A stretch of DNA of 60,695 nucleotides from Companilactobacillus formosensis (GCF_005405305.1 NZ_BJDU01000001.1:1-60695), one strand, 5' to 3'. Shown: positions 24,877 to 33,797, numbered from the stretch's first letter. Numbers and translations: made by a program. Notes: generated by a model from the letters alone, not told the origin.

Positions 24877-26004
24877 TTAACCCCAGATTTCATCTTGAAT
24901 TGACTTAACGAGCTTTAATTTAGCCCATTCTTGATCTTCGGTCAAAACGTTGCCTTCTTCTGTTGATGCGAAGCCACATTGAGTTGATAACCAGAGACGG
25001 TCTAGTGGCAAATATTGACTAGCTTCTTTAATACGGTTGATGATGTCTTGACGATCTTCTAGTTCACCAGATTTAGTAGTCAAAAGACCTAAAACAACTT
25101 TTTTATTACCGGAAACCTTAGCTAGAGGTTCAAAACCACCAGCACGCTTTGAGTCGTATTCGAGGAAGTAAGTATCGACATTCTCTTTAGCAAAGAGTGT
25201 GTCAGCAACGGGACCATAACCGCCGGAGAAGGCAAAATCTGAATGATAGTTACCACGACAGACGTGTGTGTTGATAGTTAAATCTTCGGGTAAGTCTTCG
25301 ATAGCTTTGTTGTTAAGGTTTAACAAGATATCTTGAATACCGGAGTTAGCATATGCTTGTCCATCAGGAGTTGAAAGGAAACTGTCGTCTAAGAATAGTC
25401 CCCATGAACAGTCGTCTAATTGGATTACTCGTGCACCTTCATCGTAAAAGGCCAAGATGGCATCATGATAAGCTTGTTCGATATCTGAATAAAGATCTTC
25501 GATATTAGGATAAAATTCTTTGATCTTATCGTCATTAGTTCCACGAATTAGTTCGATATAAAGTTGTGATGGAGCAGGGATAGTTTGCTTAGGTTCGATA
25601 TCCAAGTTATCAGTCAATGACTTCAAATAATCGAAATGTTTAATGAATGGGTGAGTATCTTTGTTAAATTTGATTTTTCCAGAAAGGATAGCTGTGTCGT
25701 CACGAGTTTCTTCGTGAGCAAAATGATAACCTTCGCCGTAATGAATGTGATCGATACCTTCAAAGCCCCAGAAGAAATCGAGATGCCAGTATGAACGGCG
25801 GAATTCACCATCTGTAGCGTAATCCAAGCCAACCTTTACTTCTTTGTCGACTAAGTCTTTGATGGCCTTGTCTTCAACAGCTGTAAGTTCTGCTTGAGAG
25901 ATTTTTTTGTTATTGAAATCTTTACGTGCTTGTTTTAATTCTTCTGGTCTAAGAAAACTTCCTACGTGTTGGAATCCGATTTTATTTGCTGTTTTTACTG
26001 TCAT
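24877..26004 (-). CDS. Cobalamin-independent methionine synthase-like protein (YxjG/YxjH family)
   Basis: The 375-residue single-domain relative of the MetE C-terminal half is expected to transfer a methyl group to a thiol such as homocysteine. The N terminus has GFQHVGSFLRPEEL and YATDGEFRRSYWHLDF; zinc ligands are in INTHVCRGNYHS (His, Cys), EYDSKRAGGFEPL (Glu) and STQCGFAS (Cys). RBS AGGAGG. It is controlled by a long leader with a T-box reading a Met codon, which supports a methionine role. The methyl donor is uncertain because the MetE N-terminal half is missing, as in all YxjG-type proteins. Confidence 0.9.
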   Translation of the reverse strand: MTVKTANKIGFQHVGSFLRPEELKQARKDFNNKKISQAELTAVEDKAIKDLVDKEVKVGLDYATDGEFRRSYWHLDFFWGFEGIDHIHYGEGYHFAHEETRDDTAILSGKIKFNKDTHPFIKHFDYLKSLTDNLDIEPKQTIPAPSQLYIELIRGTNDDKIKEFYPNIEDLYSDIEQAYHDAILAFYDEGARVIQLDDCSWGLFLDDSFLSTPDGQAYANSGIQDILLNLNNKAIEDLPEDLTINTHVCRGNYHSDFAFSGGYGPVADTLFAKENVDTYFLEYDSKRAGGFEPLAKVSGNKKVVLGLLTTKSGELEDRQDIINRIKEASQYLPLDRLWLSTQCGFASTEEGNVLTEDQEWAKLKLVKSIQDEIWG

Positions 26005-26077
26005 ATTGTTTTTCCTCCTGAAATTGCTTATTTAATTTTTAGTTGGTGGTAGTGAAAAGAGTTAGGGGTGTAAAGAC

Positions 26078-26196
26078 TCAAGGAATACGGAAGCTAAAGC
26101 TTCCCCATAACTGTCTCTAAGCAGCATGCTGCAAGTTCAAGGAATACGGAAGCTAAAGCTTCCCCATAACTGTCTCTAAGCAGCATAGCTGCAAAG
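26078..26196 (-). repeat. Tandem 59-bp duplication in the T-box leader
   Basis: Two copies (26078-26136 and about 26137-26196) differ mainly by one base (GCATGCTGC versus GCATAGCTGC). Each carries a perfect GGAAGCT-AA-AGCTTCC hairpin and a GCAGCAT(A)GCTGC palindrome. With the adjacent GAGACAGT, the copy nearest the T-box can form a larger hairpin with ACTGTCTCT/AGAGACAGT arms. It lies between the T-box terminator and the start codon, so it is in the mRNA leader. Confidence 0.85.
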
Positions 26197-26203
26197 AGAC
26201 AGT

Positions 26204-26465
26204 AAAAAAATCGCCCCTACAAAACAGACCTAAATCTGAATTGTAGGGACGATTTCCCGTGATACCACCCTAATTTATACTTTGCTTACACAAAATACCT
26301 CAACGACACTAACATGTCCGGGATGATATCGCATCCTTGCGTACCTTTGGCTTGCACCTAGGTAAGACTCCAAGCTCATCTTCAGTTAAACTTTCGTTCC
26401 GCCTTTTCACTATCTAGCGGTCACTCTACAAACTACTCGTCAACTTACTCTTCTCTTCAACGTCT
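26204..26465 (-). promoter_or_regulatory. Methionyl T-box leader (tRNA-sensing riboswitch)
   Basis: On the minus strand, the T-box AGGGTGGTATCACGG (26257-26271) is followed by a terminator whose arms are AAATCGTCCCTACA and TGTAGGGGCGATTT with a T run at 26204-26210. The upstream half fits Stem I, with CTGAAGATGAGC placing ATG (26377-26379) as specifier codon. The TGGT in the T-box pairs with a tRNA discriminator A, as in tRNA-Met. Uncharged tRNA-Met should favour antitermination of the 24877 gene. Confidence 0.9.
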
Positions 26466-26504
26466 AATAAAATTAAATAAGTTTTAATTAATTGATTGGT
26501 GATT

Positions 26505-26533
26505 AATCTACACCTTGGTTTTTAGTTTGTCAA
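26505..26533 (-). promoter_or_regulatory. Promoter of the T-box leader
   Basis: Minus strand: -35 TTGACA (26528-26533), 17-base spacer, -10 TAGATT (26505-26510). Confidence 0.65.
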
Positions 26534-26570
26534 ATATATATTTGAAAAAATTTATCGTTATAACGATGTT

Positions 26571-29072
26571 TTAGGAATTTTTAACTATGTCACTGGCTGT
26601 CCAAGTCAAGGTTCCGGTGTATTTTCCAGCTTTGGAATTACCGCTTTGTTTTAGTAAAATTCCCGAACTACTATTCCATTTTTGAGAAATATCGTCAATT
26701 TTTATTGGGTCGTGACTAGTTTTGTCATCAGTTATAAAAGTTGGGGCATCGGTTAATGGATGAATAGTATTTTGTTGATCAACAAAAACTGGTGAACCGT
26801 TAAAAAGTTCTTCGCCATTTTTTAAAGGAGTGGTAGAGACACTCAAAGACCAAGGTTCACGAAAACTAGTAATTTCTAGAATAAAGTTAGTTTTACGATG
26901 CAGGATTTTATTAGTATTGAAAATATTAGTATCAGAAAATTCGATGTTTTTTGAAGTTCTAATTTGTAGAATTTTATTTTGTAAGACATGTACGGTGAAG
27001 GTCTGCGGAGATGTGGAGATATTGTCTTTATCAGTGGCAAAAACCGTAACGGGGACGTCAGTCTGACTAGGAAAAAGGGACCAAAAATCAACTTTTGAAA
27101 TATCATTATCAATTAGTTCGCGTAAATCAATCGTATTTTCTGAAGTATCAGAATTAGAATTGGATGGTAACTCTTTCGTAAAGGTATGACTGCCCACCTT
27201 GAATGTATATTTGATTTTGTCGGAATCATAAAAGTCGTGTTTGTCACTATAAGTTAATTCAGGATTGATATCGAGTGTGGCATTCTCTTGCTTGAATAAT
27301 AAATTTTTATCTGTCAGTGGTTTCAAAGACATCGACCAAGTAGGATTATATTTGATAATAAAACTAGGTGTTTCAGTAGAACTGATATTGGTATCACCAA
27401 CGAATTTTGCCGGTTGTTTAGTAATATCCAAATCCTTCCCCGTCGTATTATTGACAGTTCCATTGAGCGTGATTTTAGCAGTACTGTCATTTGTATTGAG
27501 GGGAGAACGCAAGGTGTACGAAATATAAGTTTTATCAGTTGCTAAAGAGCTTGCGGGGATGCCTTCAATTATGCCATTAGCATAGGTGATGGTTCCAATA
27601 TTGTCTTGGGCATCGGGAGTTAATTTGAAGTGCTTCGGTAAATTAAAACGTGCTTTGATGTTGTTCCAGTCAGCATTTCCTGTGTCGTAATTCAATTGAT
27701 AGGTAAGGGCGACTTTGTCACCACCTAAGACTGTTTTATCGGTCGAATCTTCAGTTATAGTTTTGTTTAGACTTTGATCAAAGAGTGAACTGGTTGCATG
27801 GGCTTCTACTAGAGATGGGATGGATTCAAAATCAACTAATTTGCTAGCTACAAGTCTAGTTTCTTTTGGACTTGGTTTGTCACTATTTGCACCGGTAAAA
27901 CCCCACAATACGGTATGTTGACCATTAGCCAGGTGAAAAATATCAGTATTAACGTCTATTGAATGTGAAATACTTTTGTTGAATTGATTACCAGTATTTA
28001 CTGGATTCAAAGTACCATCTTTATCTTTGTCATTAAAATAATAAGTAGCTTTACCGATTGTGCTGCCAGCTTTTGGAGGAGTCCAAGTAAAGGTCATATG
28101 ATGCCAATCAACGTTTTGATTATGTGAATCAGTACCGTCAATTAAGGCGGCTGTGGTGTTTTCTGTATGAAATAGTGAGTAAGTTTTTGTAAAAGGGCTA
28201 TAAGTATCACTATTGGATGTTCCAGTGACTAAATTTGTTAAATGATAGGAGTTGGAATTGGATGGAAAAGTAAAAGAAATGTGACCGAATTGTCCGGAAT
28301 AAGCCCCTAATAAGGTGTTGTCTGGGAAATTATTCGGTGCAGCAATACTAGTATCTACGGTATCAAATGCATTTAATGAGTAATCTGCATGTTGATAGAC
28401 TATAAATGGATATCTCCAAATACTACCAGTCGAATAGGTTTGAAAGGCCGTTGGAGCATCTCCTTGTGAATTAGTCACATCGTTTTTTTGTGTATCAAAT
28501 TCAATAGCTAAACTATTTTGAATAGCGCTTTTAGCAATTGTAGTGGGATCGTCAAATTTTGTAGTATAGTAGTCAATCAGGCCAGAACCATTGGCTTGTG
28601 TTTTCGTAGACCGGTCATATCCATCAACACCTAACGCTTGTCCTCCAGCACCTAAGGCAGCTTGTTTTCGACTATCATTTTGTAAAACTAGGGCCATTCC
28701 TTGTCCGTTAAAAACATCTGATCCTTGGTCAGGTCCAAAATATAACCAGGCTGAAATTGTTTGAGGATAGCGCAAATCAATATAATTTTTAATATCATCG
28801 CGCCCCCATAATGCACCATAAGTAGAATAACCATCGGCTAAATCTAGGATGTAATTATTTTTTATTGAAGCAGAATTTGTCTTGAAAGGATTATGTTCTC
28901 CATAAGGTGATGGCTGAGTAACAGGGTAGAAATATTTGTGGATATCAATTCCTTCAGGTGCAGAAGCGATAGCACTGTTAGTATCCGCAAAGCTAGTGGA
29001 ATAATTGTTTGAAACATAAATAAGACCTATAAGAATAGTTAAGATAAAAAATAATACATACTTTCTCATCAT
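26571..29072 (-). CDS. Cell-surface L-type lectin-like protein with C-terminal WxL-type domain
   Basis: The 833-residue exported protein starts with MMRKYVLFFILTILIGLIYVSN and a likely signal cleavage near SFADTNS. Residues ~40-420 resemble a bacterial L-type lectin: NGQGMALVLQND, LAIEFDTQKND, HISFTFPSNSNSY, VDWHHMTFTWTPP, KATYYFNDKD and VLWGFTGANSD. Beta-rich repeats follow (~430-700). The last ~130 residues hold WSLSVSTTPL and end with GKYTGTLTWTASD, the two-W layout of WxL peptidoglycan-binding domains. The usual WxL partners (DUF916, LPXTG proteins) are absent, so it is an orphan. ATG 29072 follows GGGAAG; an upstream in-frame start at 29144 lacks an RBS. Confidence 0.78.
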   Translation of the reverse strand: MMRKYVLFFILTILIGLIYVSNNYSTSFADTNSAIASAPEGIDIHKYFYPVTQPSPYGEHNPFKTNSASIKNNYILDLADGYSTYGALWGRDDIKNYIDLRYPQTISAWLYFGPDQGSDVFNGQGMALVLQNDSRKQAALGAGGQALGVDGYDRSTKTQANGSGLIDYYTTKFDDPTTIAKSAIQNSLAIEFDTQKNDVTNSQGDAPTAFQTYSTGSIWRYPFIVYQHADYSLNAFDTVDTSIAAPNNFPDNTLLGAYSGQFGHISFTFPSNSNSYHLTNLVTGTSNSDTYSPFTKTYSLFHTENTTAALIDGTDSHNQNVDWHHMTFTWTPPKAGSTIGKATYYFNDKDKDGTLNPVNTGNQFNKSISHSIDVNTDIFHLANGQHTVLWGFTGANSDKPSPKETRLVASKLVDFESIPSLVEAHATSSLFDQSLNKTITEDSTDKTVLGGDKVALTYQLNYDTGNADWNNIKARFNLPKHFKLTPDAQDNIGTITYANGIIEGIPASSLATDKTYISYTLRSPLNTNDSTAKITLNGTVNNTTGKDLDITKQPAKFVGDTNISSTETPSFIIKYNPTWSMSLKPLTDKNLLFKQENATLDINPELTYSDKHDFYDSDKIKYTFKVGSHTFTKELPSNSNSDTSENTIDLRELIDNDISKVDFWSLFPSQTDVPVTVFATDKDNISTSPQTFTVHVLQNKILQIRTSKNIEFSDTNIFNTNKILHRKTNFILEITSFREPWSLSVSTTPLKNGEELFNGSPVFVDQQNTIHPLTDAPTFITDDKTSHDPIKIDDISQKWNSSSGILLKQSGNSKAGKYTGTLTWTASDIVKNS

Positions 29073-29235
29073 AAATAACACTTCCCTTAATGGATTCTTA
29101 AGAAGGCGATATATATACGATATGAGTATAGTCCATTTGTACACATTTAAATCATTTATGAGTATTATTTATGTAATTTAAATATAAATAAATTGTCAAT
29201 TAGATATATTGTTTATAGAATTAAATTTATTGTAT

Positions 29236-29261
29236 AAAAAAACACATCCCTTAGGATGTGC
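29236..29261 (-). terminator. Terminator of the ldhD gene
   Basis: GCACATCC-TAAG-GGATGTG followed by seven T on the minus strand. Confidence 0.85.
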
Positions 29262-29269
29262 TTACAAAT

Positions 29270-30274
29270 CTATTTATTAGTATCGACGATATTGTCGGGT
29301 TTCAAACCTTCAATCAATGATTTGTTAGAATCAAATGATGTTGTGATCATATTATGAATGGCTGTTTCTGTATAGAAAGCACTGTGTGGAGTAACGATAA
29401 CATTCAAACGTTTAGCTAGATTTCTGATCTTTTCGTTAGGAATGTTGTCGATGCTAGACCATTTCTTACCAAAAACAGAATTTTCATTGTCGATAACGTC
29501 TAGTCCGGCTCCAGCAACTTTACCACTGTCTAAGCCCTTGATTAAAGCATCAGTATCAATTAATTCACCACGGGCACAGTTAATGATGTAGACGCCATTT
29601 TTCATTTGTTCGATAGCTTTTTCATTGATCATATACTTGTTACTGTCGAATAATGGCACGTGGAGAGTGATAATGTCGGCTTGTTTGTACAATTCTTCCA
29701 ATGTATCAACGTATAAACCTTGTTTTTCAATTTCAGGATTGTGGTAAACATCATAAGCAACGATTTTGCAGCCAAAGCCTTTTAGAATTTGCATAACAAC
29801 ACGGCCAATGTGACCAGTACCGATGACACCAACTGTTTGTTCACGGTATTCTTTACCAATTGTAGGTGCCCAAGTGAAGTTGCCGTCTTCAATTTTTTGA
29901 GCAAATTCAGGAGTACGGCGGAGCAATCTTCCCATTAATAGTACTGCGTGTTCAGCGATGGCATTAGGTGAGTAAACTGGTACGTTTGTCAAAGTAAAGC
30001 CAAAATCGTTGAGATCTTGGAAATTGAAATTATCAACTCCAACGTTACGGATAGAAATATATTTGATGCCTAAATTGTGAAGTACTTCCAAGGCTTCTCT
30101 AGTGTAGTCAGCTGTTTGAAGAGTAACTACACCGTCAGCACCTTCAGCCATACGAGCTGAGTCAGCAGTCAGCATGTTGTTAGTGAAGCCCACTTCGACA
30201 TCTGGGTTTGCTTGTTCCCATTTTTTCAAAGATGGTTCTTCATCTTCACGAATTCCATAAGCAAATATTTTCAT
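29270..30274 (-). CDS. ldhD: D-lactate dehydrogenase / D-2-hydroxyacid dehydrogenase
   Basis: NADH-dependent reduction of pyruvate or other 2-oxo acids to D-hydroxyacids. The 334-residue product has the Rossmann motif GVIGTGHIGRVVMQILKGFG, substrate Arg in NCARGELID, Glu in GLDVIDNENSVF and acid/base His in VTPHSAFYTE. ATG 30274 follows AAAGGAGG; an in-frame extension to 30301 has no RBS. Paralogue of the next gene, from which it is separated by a terminator. D-lactate versus branched hydroxyacid preference cannot be settled from sequence. Confidence 0.92.
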   Translation of the reverse strand: MKIFAYGIREDEEPSLKKWEQANPDVEVGFTNNMLTADSARMAEGADGVVTLQTADYTREALEVLHNLGIKYISIRNVGVDNFNFQDLNDFGFTLTNVPVYSPNAIAEHAVLLMGRLLRRTPEFAQKIEDGNFTWAPTIGKEYREQTVGVIGTGHIGRVVMQILKGFGCKIVAYDVYHNPEIEKQGLYVDTLEELYKQADIITLHVPLFDSNKYMINEKAIEQMKNGVYIINCARGELIDTDALIKGLDSGKVAGAGLDVIDNENSVFGKKWSSIDNIPNEKIRNLAKRLNVIVTPHSAFYTETAIHNMITTSFDSNKSLIEGLKPDNIVDTNK

Positions 30275-30330
30275 CAAAAAATCCTCCTTTAAGCTATACA
30301 CTAATTAAAGCAGAATTTATAATTTGATTC

Positions 30331-30371
30331 AAAAATAACCAGCCAAAATGAATTAAACATTTTGACTGGTT
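30331..30371 (-). terminator. Terminator of the 30382 gene
   Basis: AACCAGTCAAAATG...CATTTTGGCTGGTT (one G.T pair) then ATTTTT on the minus strand. Confidence 0.85.
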
Positions 30372-30381
30372 ATTTGTCTTT

Positions 30382-31389
30382 TTAGTCCTCTGAAATATCG
30401 ACTGGGAATTTCGGAGTTTGATTATTTAGCATTTTAAGATTGTCATTCAAAGAATCGAAGACCATATTATGAACAGCTGTAGTTGTATAGAAGGCTGTAT
30501 GTGGAGTCATGATGACGTTCTTGCGGTTAAGTAGAGCTTGGAATTGTGGATCTTTGACATCTTCAATCTTGTCGAATTTCTTTTGGAAGACATCATTTTC
30601 ACTTTCCAAGACATCCAAACCAGCACCGCCAACTTTGCCACTGTCCAAGGCTTCAATCAAAGCATCAGTATCAACTAAGCCACCACGAGCAGCATTGATA
30701 AAGATTACGCCGTCTTTCATTTTGGCAAAGGCAGCTTTATCAATCATATGAACATCACGTTTGGCTAGAGGTGTGTGTAGCGTTATAATGTTAGCTTGCT
30801 CTAATACTTTATCCAAAGAATCAACGTAGATTCCTAGATTCTCCAAGTATGGGTCAGGCTTAATATCGTAAGCTACTACTTTGGCACCAAAGGCGAGCAT
30901 CAATCTAGCAACGACTGAGCCGATGTGACCGGTTCCTACAATACCAACAGTTTTACCATTGATTTCCTCCCCGATTGTAGGGTACCAGCGGAAGTCAGCG
31001 TTATTGAATTTCTCGTCAAATTCTGGTACTCGTCTTAACAAACGTAAAATCAAACTAGTTGTGTGTTCAGCAATAGCGTTAGGTGAGTAAACGGGAACAC
31101 TCGTCAATGAAAATCCGAAATCACGGAGATCCTTGAAATCAAAGCCGTCCAAACCAACGTTACGAACTGAGATTTTACTAATGCCAAAGTCGTGCAACTT
31201 TTGCAAGGCCAAGCGAGTATAGGGTTGTGTTTGCAACATTACAACGCCGTTATAACCTTTTGCCAAATCAACTGTTTCTTCAGTAACGATTTTGTCAGTA
31301 TAGTCGATTTCAACATCTGGATTAGCGTTTTCCCATTCCTTTAGGTAAACTGCCTCGTCTGGTCGAACTCCGTATAGAAAAATTTTCAT
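30382..31389 (-). CDS. D-2-hydroxyacid dehydrogenase (D-LDH / D-HicDH family)
   Basis: The 335-residue product is homologous to the 29270 gene product. It shows GIVGTGHIGSVVARLMLAFGAKVVAYD, NAARGGLVDTDAL, GLDVLESENDVF and MTPHTAFYTTTAVHNM, with catalytic Arg, Glu and His all present. Differences in the N-terminal substrate domain (TQPYTRLALQ versus TADYTREALE) suggest a different 2-oxo acid range. Adjacent PanE-like gene; probably a functional cluster for D-hydroxyacids (inference). Confidence 0.9.
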   Translation of the reverse strand: MKIFLYGVRPDEAVYLKEWENANPDVEIDYTDKIVTEETVDLAKGYNGVVMLQTQPYTRLALQKLHDFGISKISVRNVGLDGFDFKDLRDFGFSLTSVPVYSPNAIAEHTTSLILRLLRRVPEFDEKFNNADFRWYPTIGEEINGKTVGIVGTGHIGSVVARLMLAFGAKVVAYDIKPDPYLENLGIYVDSLDKVLEQANIITLHTPLAKRDVHMIDKAAFAKMKDGVIFINAARGGLVDTDALIEALDSGKVGGAGLDVLESENDVFQKKFDKIEDVKDPQFQALLNRKNVIMTPHTAFYTTTAVHNMVFDSLNDNLKMLNNQTPKFPVDISED

Positions 31390-31503
31390 AGCGATCCCTC
31401 TTTCGTATAATTAGAAAATATATATTAAATTAGTAAAATTCTAATAATTTAATTGTTATTAAGTTTAACGCAAATTCTGACAAATGAAAGGGGAAATTTT
31501 AAA

Positions 31504-32496
31504 TTATTTAGATAATTCTAAGTCTTGAACCTTCTTTTCGAGTGCTTCAACGTCAAAATCTCTTGAGAATTCGGCTAGATGAACTAAATTACGCAAGAAA
31601 TCATGAGTTTTAGCTTCATAGTGATATTTCAATCCCAAATCGTAAATATAGCCGTTGATATAGTCGACCTCAGTGTTACGTCCTTTGGACATGTCTTGAT
31701 ACATTGAAGGGTAGTGCAAAGGATTGCTGACACTACTTACGAATTGAACGGATTCCCATTCTTCTTCACGAGTATTGAGCAAAGTAATTCCTGCACGTTC
31801 GCAGACATCGAAAGCTTCATCGATCAACTGTCGACTGAGCTTTTCAGCAACTGGTGATTGAATGAATTCACCCATTTGAATCTCGAACATGGTACACAAA
31901 GTGTTAACGACTGAATTGAAAATAACTTTTGCCATCAAGGTTCCCATAAAATTGGTCGTCAAGTTGGGATTAAGGTTAGCTTGAGTAAACTCATCCTGAA
32001 TATTTTTAGTCATTTCATCGGGTGTTTCCGTCTCATTAGCCATATTCATGCTACCAGCACCTTTAGCACCGATAAAATCAACGTCTCCAGGTCCATTCAA
32101 AACTGTACCAATCAACGCAGTAGCGCCAATAACGTTTTGCTTGTCGAAGTATTGATTCAACTTGTCGATATGGCCCATTCCGTTCATTGGTGAAACCACA
32201 TATTGAGATGGTTTAAAAGCATGTGCTGTTCGTTTCAAAGCATCAGCCAATTGCATTTGTTTAGTGAAAACGACCCAAACATCAGGATCACCAGTATATT
32301 CTTCGGGGGAGTAAATATTGACGGGCACCAAGTGCTTATTCTTGTGATCACGTGAAACGAAAACGCCATTTTGTTCACGAATCTTATCAATTTGTGGTTG
32401 CCAAATTTCGACAAAGTCGACATCGAATCCAGCTTCCTGTAGAAGAACTCCATAACGTAGTCCCATAGCACCTGCACCTAATATTGCATATTTCAT
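31504..32496 (-). CDS. panE: Ketopantoate reductase-family 2-hydroxyacid dehydrogenase
   Basis: The 330-residue PanE/ApbA-fold protein has NADPH motif ILGAGAMGLRYG at residues 4-15, VVFTKQMQL with the family Lys, and AKVIFNSVVNTLC in the C-terminal helical domain. In lactic acid bacteria PanE-like enzymes also act as D-2-hydroxyacid (mandelate or isocaproate) dehydrogenases. The neighbouring D-hydroxyacid dehydrogenases make that role as likely as pantothenate synthesis; no other pan gene is near. ATG 32496 follows GGAGGCGG; the upstream in-frame region to 32571 lacks an RBS. Confidence 0.82.
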   Translation of the reverse strand: MKYAILGAGAMGLRYGVLLQEAGFDVDFVEIWQPQIDKIREQNGVFVSRDHKNKHLVPVNIYSPEEYTGDPDVWVVFTKQMQLADALKRTAHAFKPSQYVVSPMNGMGHIDKLNQYFDKQNVIGATALIGTVLNGPGDVDFIGAKGAGSMNMANETETPDEMTKNIQDEFTQANLNPNLTTNFMGTLMAKVIFNSVVNTLCTMFEIQMGEFIQSPVAEKLSRQLIDEAFDVCERAGITLLNTREEEWESVQFVSSVSNPLHYPSMYQDMSKGRNTEVDYINGYIYDLGLKYHYEAKTHDFLRNLVHLAEFSRDFDVEALEKKVQDLELSK

Positions 32497-32662
32497 AAAT
32501 ACCGCCTCCAAAATTTTTTGTGACTGTATTATTAGACGAATATTAGAGAATGTCAAATTAAAATTAATCAATTTTAATGAATTTACAGTGCGTTTTTTGA
32601 ATGCATTATATAGTGTGTTTTATCAACAAAAATTATAAAAATAAAAAATATTATTTAAGCAA

Positions 32663-32691
32663 TTGACAATTCGATAAACAAATATTATTCT
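32663..32691 (+). promoter_or_regulatory. Promoter of the 26-aa peptide RNA
   Basis: -35 TTGACA (32663-32668), 17-base spacer, -10 TATTCT (32686-32691). Predicted start near 32698. Confidence 0.7.
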
Positions 32692-32735
32692 AAATACAAT
32701 TTAATTTTATTCTAATTTGAAAAGAGGCCTTCGCT

Positions 32736-32816
32736 ATGTATACTATTTTGATTATTGTCGTCGTGATTATTTTGCAGATCAACTTGGGTCAAGCGTTGCC
32801 TCTAGTGAAAAACTAA
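32736..32816 (+). CDS. 26-aa hydrophobic peptide (candidate type I toxin or small membrane protein)
   Basis: MYTILIIVVVIILQINLGQ then ALPLVKN: one likely membrane helix (residues 3-14) and a short polar tail. AAAGAGG lies eight bases before ATG. A consensus promoter and a very strong terminator define a transcript of about 175 nt with no other gene. AGATCAACTTGG inside the ORF (32776-32787) is perfectly complementary to CCAAGTTGATCT at 32835-32846 in the terminator's 5' arm and loop, so the mRNA can switch between two structures. The layout resembles type I toxin mRNAs, but I recognise no known family (not Fst-like) and no antisense promoter was convincing. Confidence 0.55.
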   Translation: MYTILIIVVVIILQINLGQALPLVKN

Positions 32817-32828
32817 GGGACACAAAAA

Positions 32829-32870
32829 GGGCCGCCAAGTTGATCTATTTCGACTTGGCGGCCCTTTTTT
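32829..32870. terminator. Bidirectional terminator with alternative pairing
   Basis: GGGCCGCCAAGT pairs with ACTTGGCGGCCC (12 bp, GC-rich), with A run before and T run after, so it ends both the peptide RNA and the convergent EamA gene. The 5' arm also pairs with 32776-32787. Confidence 0.9.
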
Positions 32871-32879
32871 ACTTAAAAT

Positions 32880-33797
32880 TTATTCAGTATCATAACGATT
32901 CAATACGTAGATTGCTAATACAACAATGATTGCTCCAATAATTTCGGGCAAGTTAACAGCATAATGTAAGAAAATCACGCTTAAAACTAGAGTTGTAAAT
33001 GGTTGTACAGCATCAGTAATACTAATGATTGCAGCGGTTGTGTACTTAGTACTCAAGACCATCAATAAGAATGCAGAGACAGTTCCTAAAAGAATAACGG
33101 TTCCGATTCCAAGAACGCTAGCGGTACTCATTTTTGGTGGGTTGACCCAGATGGGACTGAAGAAATTGGAAATAATTCCCGCAATCAACATACCCCAACC
33201 AGTAATCAAAATTCCGTGATATTTGGCGATAAGGGATTGTGGAATAACAACGTATAAAGCAGCTGTAATACCACTACCAATTCCCCAAAGTACTGAAACA
33301 AACGGAATAGATAAGTGACCAATGTCACCACGAGTAATCATCAAGACTACACCAATCAATGCCAAAACAAAGGAGATGACATCAACACGAGAAGTTTTCT
33401 TTTTCGTGAAAAGAATCAAACCAATCATAATGAAGAGTGGTGATAAATACTGCAAAATAGTTGCAGTAGAAGAATTACCAGTTTTAATGGCATGGAAGAA
33501 GGTGAACATATTAGCTAACAAACCGAAAACGGCAAATGAAACTAACGTCAAAAGATCTTTCCAATTCTTAAAAACAGCAAAGAACTCTTTGCTTGGTAAA
33601 ACAATTAAGCCAACGGCTAACAAAATAATTCCGGCTACGGTAGTTCTAGTTGCGATAAACCACATAGCTGGGATGTTCAAATTCTTAGCAACGACTTGCA
33701 AGACAGTTCCAGATACACCCCAAAGAGCAGACGCACAAAATGCTAACCAAAATCCTCGGTTAAGAGTTTTCTTGGCCAGTTTTTTCCCTTCGTCCAT
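32880..33797 (-). CDS. EamA/DMT superfamily transporter
   Basis: The 305-residue inner-membrane protein has ten predicted helices in two EamA halves, beginning MDEGKKLAKKTLNRGFWLAFCASALWGVSG and with second-half start IPFVSVLWGIGSGITAALYVVIPQ. TVSAFLLMVLSTKYTTAAIISITDAVQPF and a final EIIGAIIVVLAIYVLNRYD are typical of RhaT/YdcZ-type metabolite exporters. ATG 33797 follows AGGAGG; an upstream in-frame ATG lacks an RBS. Substrate unknown. Confidence 0.88.
   Translation of the reverse strand: MDEGKKLAKKTLNRGFWLAFCASALWGVSGTVLQVVAKNLNIPAMWFIATRTTVAGIILLAVGLIVLPSKEFFAVFKNWKDLLTLVSFAVFGLLANMFTFFHAIKTGNSSTATILQYLSPLFIMIGLILFTKKKTSRVDVISFVLALIGVVLMITRGDIGHLSIPFVSVLWGIGSGITAALYVVIPQSLIAKYHGILITGWGMLIAGIISNFFSPIWVNPPKMSTASVLGIGTVILLGTVSAFLLMVLSTKYTTAAIISITDAVQPFTTLVLSVIFLHYAVNLPEIIGAIIVVLAIYVLNRYDTE

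Noticed and set aside
32736-32816. Assignment of the 26-aa peptide to the Fst/Ldr type I toxin family
   Set aside because: It lacks the P-x-x-V-G-x-x-x core and charged tail of Fst, and the opposite-strand promoter candidate has a poor -10, so no antisense RNA can be claimed.
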